Source: Acidobacteriota bacterium (lineage in GTDB: Bacteria > Acidobacteriota > Blastocatellia > Pyrinomonadales > Pyrinomonadaceae). From it: a stretch of 50,812 nucleotides of DNA. The position numbers were made by a program, and so were the translations under genes. Positions 45,393-50,812 of this stretch are shown in pieces. The notes under the pieces are model-generated. The model saw only the letters and a list, made by a program, of their open reading frames with translations. It had not been told where the DNA came from and ran no database searches. Within the stretch, counting starts at the first letter, position 1, and the number at the start of each line of letters is the position of its first letter. Location: the NCBI GenBank assembly GCA_020200095.1, contig JAIVJJ010000011.1, positions 1 to 50,812 of the forward strand, read 5' to 3'.

Positions 45393-45959
45393 ATGAAAGT
45401 TACAAAAAATTTTATTGTTTTTACTTTTCTTTTAACTCTTGTTTTCGCGCAAGTTTCTCAAGCACAAAATAATCCATATCCGAATGAACTAACGGGCTAT
45501 GATTTTTTTGGAAAAGGAAAACTTAAAGGGCTGAAACCCGGAGTCTCAACTAAAGAAAATGTAAAAAAGATTTTTGGCGGAAAATGCGAGAATAAATGTG
45601 ATTACGATACGGATTGGACAATTAATTTTAGTTATTATGAAAATAATTGGACAAAAGAAGATACCAACCCGAAAGGTGAGAAAACCGTATATTATCTTGA
45701 TTCTAAATATTTGGGAAAACTTCGCAAAATAGAGATGCGCCCGAAAAAGCAGGTATCATTCAGCAATGTTTCTTTCCCGAATACATTCCAGAAACTTTCC
45801 AGAAGTTTAATTACAAAAAATACTCGTTCGGGCAAAAACAGAATGATAACTTATGAACTATTTCAAGATTCTTACGGATTAACCTACGAACTTTTTGGCA
45901 CAACAGATTACGATGATATTAAGACCATAAAACTCAAGACGGGAGCAATTTATATCTAA
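45393..45959 (+). CDS. Secreted protein of unknown function
   Basis: A 188-residue exported protein with a signal peptide (KVTKNFIVFTFLLTLVFAQVSQAQ). The mature part begins NNPYPNELTGYDFFGKGKLKGLKPGVSTKENVKKIFG, shortened here to its key features: a small GxGKLKGLxPGxS segment that recalls SmpA/OmlA-like starts, followed by KCENKCDYDTDW with three cysteines or two pairs, and aromatic beta strands. I do not know its function; related sequences are, in my impression, confined to Acidobacteria. It stands upstream of a zone of gene remnants. Confidence 0.65.
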   Translation: MKVTKNFIVFTFLLTLVFAQVSQAQNNPYPNELTGYDFFGKGKLKGLKPGVSTKENVKKIFGGKCENKCDYDTDWTINFSYYENNWTKEDTNPKGEKTVYYLDSKYLGKLRKIEMRPKKQVSFSNVSFPNTFQKLSRSLITKNTRSGKNRMITYELFQDSYGLTYELFGTTDYDDIKTIKLKTGAIYI

Positions 45960-46043
45960 TAAATCGTTTCCCAATTTATGTAATTTGGAATTACGCTTTC
46001 TTAATTCAAACAACTTGCCGTAAAAGAGAAAGAAGAAATAGTT

Positions 46044-46284
46044 ATGAGTGAAACACAAGTTAAAGTAACAGGAACTTTTCAAGCCCTTGATGATAACGGA
46101 AACCAATACTAACGTTACTGAATATACGCTCTTCCGCAAAACAACGACTACCGATATGGCGCTCGGCGGAGGAGCAAGCTAAGAGATTAAAGAATACAAG
46201 CTAGGAAACGGTTCGCCTATCAATCAGATAAATGAGAATGAGTTTGAGATTGTTTCTAACGGAACTGAACTTCGCCGAACATAG
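46044..46284 (+). pseudogene. Remnant of a small protein gene, frameshifted and with a stop
   Basis: ATG 46044 starts MSETQVKVTGTFQALDDNGNQY and stops. A shifted frame continues TNVTEYTLFRKTTTTDMALGG, contains a TAA, and reads on as EIKEYKLGNGSPINQINENEFEIVSNGTELRR to a TAG at 46284. The pieces read as one small beta-rich protein with a frameshift and a nonsense codon. I do not know a function. Confidence 0.55.
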
Positions 46285-46315
46285 TCACTAGTTTTAATCC
46301 CCATAAACGAACTAT

Positions 46316-46534
46316 ATGAATCAGGCAAACGGTTCGATTATTTGTCAAGCTGTAAGGTGTGGATGTCTCGCCTTAGGTGGTGGAACTTGGTCGTTTGCAG
46401 CAATCGCAGGTTATCCGTAAATCACCATTCCAAACGGTTTCGTAGATGGATTCCCTGCGGGCGTGGCGCTGTTCGGAATTTGTCATACTCTCGGCGCAAA
46501 CACGAATGTAAAAAACTCCCCAAATAATGGAGAA
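46316..46534 (+). pseudogene. Remnant of an amidase (AS family) C-terminus
   Basis: A frame from 46316 reads GGGTWSFAAIAGYP, meets TAA at 46418, and continues ITIPNGFVDGFPAGVALFG. GYP.ITVP.GFV.GLPVG..FFG is the recognisable C-terminal signature of amidase-signature enzymes. Everything upstream (the Ser-Ser-Lys catalytic core) is missing. It is a decayed fragment, and its frame runs into the GNAT start without a stop. Confidence 0.6.
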
Positions 46535-46540
46535 ATGGGA

Positions 46541-46963
46541 ATGAGTTTCCGAAAAATAGAACGTGAAGATTTTGAATTCTTATGGCGACTTCATAACGCT
46601 GCCTTAAAAGATTATGTAATGCGAGTCTGGGGTTGGGATGAAGAACGCCAGCGGCAGCTTTTCCGTGAAAGTTTTGAAACGAAAAGAGCGAAAATAATTG
46701 TTTTCGAAGGTAAAGACGCAGGCTTTCTCGATGCGGCTGAAAGAGAAACCGAAACGGTTTTAATTTCGATTCGGCTTTTGCCCGAATTTCAAAACAAAGG
46801 TATCGGAACAAAAATTATTCAAGAGATTTTGGAAAAATCTCACGCGAAAAATAAGTTGGTCAGATTGCAAGTTTTGAAAATCAATCCGGCAAAAAAATTG
46901 TATAATCGACTGGGCTTTAAGATTTTCGGTGAAACGGAGACGCATTTTTTGATGAGAAAATAA
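46541..46963 (+). CDS. GNAT-family N-acetyltransferase
   Basis: A 140-residue acetyltransferase. ATG 46541 has GGAG 8 bases upstream; the longer frame to 46463 is amidase remnant. The acetyl-CoA signature LLPEFQNKGIGTKII (R/QxxGxG/A type) and the C-terminal NPAKKLYNRLGFKIFGETETH are present. The substrate is unknown. It overlaps the next GNAT gene by one base (TAATG), so they are translationally coupled. Confidence 0.85.
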   Translation: MSFRKIEREDFEFLWRLHNAALKDYVMRVWGWDEERQRQLFRESFETKRAKIIVFEGKDAGFLDAAERETETVLISIRLLPEFQNKGIGTKIIQEILEKSHAKNKLVRLQVLKINPAKKLYNRLGFKIFGETETHFLMRK

Positions 46964-47502
46964 TGATTGAAACAGAGCGTTTAAAATTAATCCCTTTTGA
47001 AATCAGACACTTTGAAGCCTTTGAGCGCGGCGAGAGCGAGCTTGCCGAATTGTTAAAAGTTGATGTGGCTGAGGGCTGGCTGGTGTTTCCCGAAGTTATG
47101 CCATACAGCCATACGTATCTTAAACAAAACGCGGATGCTGCAAACTGGTGGATGTATTTGTTAGTTCACAAACGGGACGGAAAACTCGTCGGCAGCGGCG
47201 GCTTTAAAGACAAACCGGACGCCGATGGAATGGCGGAAATCGGTTATGCAATCGCGCCTTCATATCAAAATAAGGGACTCGCCACTGAGGCAGCAAAAGG
47301 CTTGACCGAATTCGCCTTTTCTTATCCACAAGTAACTGTTGTTCAAGCGCATACTTTGGCGGAAGAAAATGCTTCAAACCGTGTTTTACGAAAAGTTGGA
47401 ATGAGTTTTGTCAAAGCGCTGCACGACGCGGAAGACGGCGACATCTGGCAATGGAGATTAACACGCGAAGAATTTCAAAACCTCGATACGGAAAATGACT
47501 GA
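46963..47502 (+). CDS. GNAT-family N-acetyltransferase (RimJ/RimL-like)
   Basis: A 179-residue acetyltransferase starting MIETERLKLIPFEIRHFEAF, the common entry of RimJ/RimL-like GNATs, with AEIGYAIAPSYQNKGLATEAAKGLTEFAF and NASNRVLRKVGM. The acetyl-CoA motif is QNKGLATEA. It is the middle gene of a tightly coupled set: one-base overlap with the preceding GNAT and eight-base overlap with the kinase gene. The reason for joining acetyltransferases to an NtrY-like kinase is not known. Confidence 0.87.
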   Translation: MIETERLKLIPFEIRHFEAFERGESELAELLKVDVAEGWLVFPEVMPYSHTYLKQNADAANWWMYLLVHKRDGKLVGSGGFKDKPDADGMAEIGYAIAPSYQNKGLATEAAKGLTEFAFSYPQVTVVQAHTLAEENASNRVLRKVGMSFVKALHDAEDGDIWQWRLTREEFQNLDTEND

Positions 47503-49693
47503 TAAAACGACAAGCGCTTCGATAAAACGCTTATCGCCTTGGTTTCTCGGCGTGGTTGTTTTGCTGTTGCTGACCTTTTTGGTGCTTTTGCAATCGTCAA
47601 ATCTCTGGAAAAATCTTTCAATTGATTCCGCTAGCGACACCTTGCTGCTCTACGGGCTCTCTTCGCTCAATTTTATCGCGCTTGTTATTTTCGCATTTAT
47701 TTTTGTCCGTAATTTAGTAAAGCTCCGGCGTGAACGGCGCGCGCTTGTACTCGGTTCAAAAATCAAAACCCGGCTTCTTTTATATTTTTTCGCCATTAGT
47801 CTTTTACCGATTATCGCAATGGCTGTTTTTTCCTACCTGTTTATGAATCGCGCGCTTGACCGCTGGTTTACGGATATTCCCGGAAACGTTATTCGCGAAG
47901 CGCAACAGGTTCAAAATCAATCTATCGAAGATCAAACCATTAAACTTCAAGAAACCGCCGATATGTTGGCGCATTCTTTTGAAAAACAGGAAATTCGCCA
48001 GCAGGATTTGCAGACAATTGTTGCAGCGGGAAATTTAACTCGTCTGGAAATTCTTTCAAAAGAAGGCGAATCAGTTGCGGCAAGCGAGAAAAATCTCGTA
48101 CCTGAACAAAAAGCCGAACTCGACCGTACGCTGAAATTTGTTTATGAAAACAAATTAGACCAGCCAATATTAAAAGACGGAAAAGGTTTTGACGCGGCAG
48201 TGGCAAGATTTTCTGACGGTCGAATGTTAATTGTCGTGCCGGATTTGCGTCCGGAGGAAAACGTCAGCCGAATAGTCGAAAATTCGCTGATTGAATTTGA
48301 AGAATTAAAGCAAAAACAAGTTACCGTTCGGCAGGTCGGACTTTTAACACTCGGATTTCTAACCTTTATGTTGATTTTCGCATCAAGCTGGACAGCGTTT
48401 TATATCGCTCGCGGGCTTACCGTTCCGATAAAGGCTCTGGCGGAAGGCGCCGATGAAATCGCTCGCGGAAATCTTAAACATCGCGTCGGCGTTTTAGCCG
48501 AAGATGAACTTGCTTTACTGGTTTCGACATTTAATCAGATGTCGGCAAAACTAGAGGAAAACTCTGCTCAACTCTTAGAGCGTCGCAAATATATCGAAAC
48601 GGTTTTGCAATCGCTTTCAACCGGCGTGATTTCATTTGACGCTCGAAACCACGTTACCACGATAAATAAAGCAGCCGTTCAGATGCTCAAACTCGAAGAG
48701 ACTGATTTTGCACGATTCGATTTGGAAAAATTTGTCAACGAAGAAAATCGCATTATTTTGGAAAGACTTATAAATCGCGCAAGACGGATTGGGCAAGCCA
48801 GCGAGCAAACGGTTTTGCGGCGCGAACACGCCGACTCAACCGCGGAAACGAATGAAAATTTGCCTGTTGCTTTAACGGCGACGGCTTTACCGAAAACATT
48901 TGAAACCGAACCGAGCGGCGTTGTTTTAGTGATTGAAGATTTGTCGGAACTTATCGCGGCACAGCGTGCCTCGGCGTGGCAGGAAGTTGCGCGGCGAATG
49001 GCACACGAAATCAAAAATCCATTGACGCCGATTCAGCTTTCCGCAGAGCGCATTGCAAAACGCTTCGCTCAAAGTGGTCAGTGGTCAGTGGTCAGTGGTC
49101 AGGACGAAATCCAAAATCCAAAATCTAAAATCCAAAATGTAATTGGCGAAAGCACCGAAACAATTTTGCGCGAAGTAAATTCTTTAAAATTGATGGTTGA
49201 TGAATTTTCGCGTTTTGCGCGGTTGCCCACCGCACAGTTGGCGAGCGGCAATTTGAACGAAATTATTAAGCAATTAATCTTGCTTTACGAAGACCGTTTT
49301 TCAGACGTGCTGATTGAACTGAATTTGGCTGAAAATTTACCAAATGCAATGATTGATAACGAACAAATGCGACGTGTGTTTGTAAATTTAATGGAAAACG
49401 CGATTGAGGCGTTTAATAAAACACACGAAGACAAACGCGTTTTTATCAAAACTTTTCACGATACGGCGAGGGATTTGATCGTCGCGGAAGTTGCCGATAA
49501 CGGAAACGGTATTTCGCCCGCCGATTTTCAAAAACTTTTTCAGCCGTATTTCTCTACCAAAGGGCGTGGTACGGGTTTAGGTTTGGCGATTGTCCAGAGA
49601 ATCGTCACCGAGCATCACGGAAAAATAAAAGTAGTGGCAAACAAACCGAAAGGCGCGAAATTTATTGTAGAATTACCTGTAACCAATGTTTAA
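47495..49693 (+). CDS. NtrY-like membrane sensor histidine kinase
   Basis: A 732-residue kinase. Several membrane helices lie in the N-terminal 110 residues and another near 275-297, followed by a HAMP domain (VPIKALAEGADEIARGNLKHRV), a PAS-like region with two-site signature near residues 365-480 and the H-box MAHEIKNPLTPIQLSAERIAKRF with phospho-His H504. The C-terminal HATPase has N-box MENAIEAF, GNGISPADF, and GTGLGLAIVQRIV. Between the H-box helix and the second dimerisation helix (ESTETILREVNSL), residues about 526-547 (SGQWSVVSGQDEIQNPKSK) are an in-frame heptad insertion not expected in this fold. It overlaps the sigma-54 regulator gene by 8 bases, forming an NtrY/NtrX-like pair. Confidence 0.9.
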   Translation: MTDKTTSASIKRLSPWFLGVVVLLLLTFLVLLQSSNLWKNLSIDSASDTLLLYGLSSLNFIALVIFAFIFVRNLVKLRRERRALVLGSKIKTRLLLYFFAISLLPIIAMAVFSYLFMNRALDRWFTDIPGNVIREAQQVQNQSIEDQTIKLQETADMLAHSFEKQEIRQQDLQTIVAAGNLTRLEILSKEGESVAASEKNLVPEQKAELDRTLKFVYENKLDQPILKDGKGFDAAVARFSDGRMLIVVPDLRPEENVSRIVENSLIEFEELKQKQVTVRQVGLLTLGFLTFMLIFASSWTAFYIARGLTVPIKALAEGADEIARGNLKHRVGVLAEDELALLVSTFNQMSAKLEENSAQLLERRKYIETVLQSLSTGVISFDARNHVTTINKAAVQMLKLEETDFARFDLEKFVNEENRIILERLINRARRIGQASEQTVLRREHADSTAETNENLPVALTATALPKTFETEPSGVVLVIEDLSELIAAQRASAWQEVARRMAHEIKNPLTPIQLSAERIAKRFAQSGQWSVVSGQDEIQNPKSKIQNVIGESTETILREVNSLKLMVDEFSRFARLPTAQLASGNLNEIIKQLILLYEDRFSDVLIELNLAENLPNAMIDNEQMRRVFVNLMENAIEAFNKTHEDKRVFIKTFHDTARDLIVAEVADNGNGISPADFQKLFQPYFSTKGRGTGLGLAIVQRIVTEHHGKIKVVANKPKGAKFIVELPVTNV
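49073..49136. repeat. In-frame heptad-repeat insertion in the NtrY-like kinase
   Basis: Four perfect AGTGGTC copies (49073-49100), one divergent unit, then four ATCCAAA-type units. The total of about 63 nt (nine heptads) is 21 codons, so the frame is kept. Confidence 0.85.
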
Positions 49694-50812
49694 TTCAGTT
49701 CTTATCGTTGACGATGAACGCGGTATTCGTGAATCTCTGCGCGGAGTTTTGGAAGACGAAGGCTTCGAGGTCGAAGCGGTCGCTTCGGGCGAAGATTGTC
49801 TCAAAAAAACCGAATCAAATAATTTTGGCTGCATTTTATTAGATGTCTGGCTTCCCGGAATTGACGGTCTGGAAACTTTGAAAAAGCTGCGCGAACAAGA
49901 AAACAATTCTGCTGTTGTGATGATTTCCGGTCACGGAAACATTGAAACCGCCGTTAATGCGACAAAGCTCGGCGCGTTTGACTTTATCGAAAAGCCTTTG
50001 TCAATTGAAAAAACAATTCTCACGGTCAGAAACGCAATCAATCAGAGAGAATTAGAACGAATAAATCAAAATTTAACCGAACAATTAAATCAAGAATATG
50101 AAATGATTGGCGAATCGGTGGCGATGCGAGCTTTAAGAAAACAAATTGCCATTGTCGCTCCGACCGACGGCAGAGTTTTAATTTCGGGCGAATCGGGAAC
50201 AGGAAAAGAACTTGTGGCAAGAGCGATTCATGCACAATCGAAACGCAAAAACGCGCCGTTTGTCGAGATAAACTCCGCCGCGCTTCCCGAAGAATTAGTC
50301 GAAAGCGAATTGTTCGGACACTCGAAAGGCGCGTTTTCAGGTGCGATAAATGCGAAAAAGGGAAAGTTTGAATTAGCCGACGGCGCGACGCTTTTCCTGG
50401 ACGAAATCGGAGATATGTCGCCGCGCGTACAAGCAAAAATGTTGCGTGTTTTAGAAGAGCAGCGTTTTGAACCGGTCGGAAGCAATACGGCTATAAAAGT
50501 TGATGTTCGCGTAATTTCCGCAACTAACAAACGATTGGATAATTTGATTGAAGACGGAGATTTTCGTGCGGATTTGTTTTATCGCCTGAACGTGATTCCC
50601 TTTCAAATTCCGCCGCTTCGTGAACGTCTCGAAGATATTCCGCTTTTGGTTGATTATTTCAACCGAAAGTTTTCGCACGATAACGGCAAGAAACCGAAGG
50701 TTTTTTCTGTCGAGGCAATCGAAGCGCTACAAAATTATTCGTGGCTCGGAAATGTTCGCGAACTTCGCAACACAATCGAGCGTGTTGTAATTATGCACGG
50801 TAAGCAGAAAGT
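49686..50812 (+). CDS. Sigma-54-dependent response regulator (NtrX/NtrC type), partial at the window end
   Basis: The frame from ATG 49686 is open to the window edge (375 codons seen). Residues 1-120 form a receiver with phosphoacceptor D53 (CILLDVWLPGIDG). Residues from about 145 are the AAA+ sigma-54 activation domain: GESGTGKE Walker A, GAFSGA in place of the usual GAFTGA loop that contacts sigma-54, and FLDEIGD Walker B, then VRVISATNK, FRADLFYRLNVIPF and WLGNVRELRN. The DNA-binding domain lies beyond the edge. The Ser for Thr change in the loop is conservative but noteworthy. It overlaps the kinase gene by 8 bases and is surely its partner. Confidence 0.92.
   Translation, partial: MFNSVLIVDDERGIRESLRGVLEDEGFEVEAVASGEDCLKKTESNNFGCILLDVWLPGIDGLETLKKLREQENNSAVVMISGHGNIETAVNATKLGAFDFIEKPLSIEKTILTVRNAINQRELERINQNLTEQLNQEYEMIGESVAMRALRKQIAIVAPTDGRVLISGESGTGKELVARAIHAQSKRKNAPFVEINSAALPEELVESELFGHSKGAFSGAINAKKGKFELADGATLFLDEIGDMSPRVQAKMLRVLEEQRFEPVGSNTAIKVDVRVISATNKRLDNLIEDGDFRADLFYRLNVIPFQIPPLRERLEDIPLLVDYFNRKFSHDNGKKPKVFSVEAIEALQNYSWLGNVRELRNTIERVVIMHGKQK

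Noticed and set aside
46463-46540. Upstream extension of the GNAT gene to 46463
   Set aside because: The extension encodes amidase remnant; ATG 46541 has a good Shine-Dalgarno.

Overview
The window looks like a chromosomal segment of an uncultured Acidobacteriota, most likely class Blastocatellia (Pyrinomonadales-like). This is inferred from gene content: a VWFA-related protein of the type typical of Acidobacteria, secreted proteins mixing BACON, FG-GAP, YVTN and carboxypeptidase-regulatory domains, and a TamA/TamB outer-membrane pair that implies a diderm cell. Base composition is moderate and AT-leaning. I see no rRNA, transposase, phage gene or CRISPR array.

Layout. 1-5.5 kb: secreted surface proteins (partial ice-binding-like protein, seven-blade YVTN propeller, 927-residue beta-helix/BACON/FG-GAP protein). 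5.9-9 kb: riboflavin synthase, a broken M28 peptidase, a methyltransferase. 9.1-12.8 kb: topA, dprA and a selenocysteine tRNA on the minus strand. 13-17.2 kb: a partial ATP synthase cluster (b', b, delta, alpha, gamma; no a, c, beta or epsilon), then VanZ and an SPFH/zinc-ribbon protein. 19-24.7 kb: a secreted unknown, clpC, a LolC-type permease and a RibB-RibX-like fusion. 24.8-33.4 kb: tamB and a frameshifted tamA. 33.4-36.9 kb, minus strand: VWFA protein, truncated kynA, remnants of hicA and hicB, kynU. 37-42.7 kb: csp, broken selA, serC, a secreted TPR protein, a VOC protein and a truncated mpg. 42.7-50.8 kb: two divergent receiver-only regulators, a coiled-coil protein, a zone of gene remnants, two GNAT genes and an NtrY/NtrX-like two-component pair running off the end.

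Two themes stand out. First, a family of degenerate 7-bp tandem repeats, usually in two inverted arms that can fold into hairpins, sits at many gene junctions: all through the atp cluster, and against the start codons of atpA, atpG, ribBX and probably mpg. Related heptad tracts lie in frame inside coding sequence: in the topA zinc-finger linker, the periplasmic domain of the LolC-like permease, the histidine kinase core and, most strikingly, the whole signal-peptide region of tamA (18 units, 126 nt = 42 codons). This resembles cyanobacterial heptamer repeats in form and Rickettsia palindromic elements in behaviour, and is the best candidate for an undescribed system here.

Second, an unusual share of genes is damaged: internal deletions with frameshift in the M28 peptidase and selA, lost 3' ends in kynA and mpg, a one-base shift in tamA, decayed hicBA, and two remnants near 46 kb. 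Single-base shifts could be sequencing error. The larger deletions look like real decay or assembly collapse. An intact tRNA-Sec beside a broken selA is a notable mismatch.
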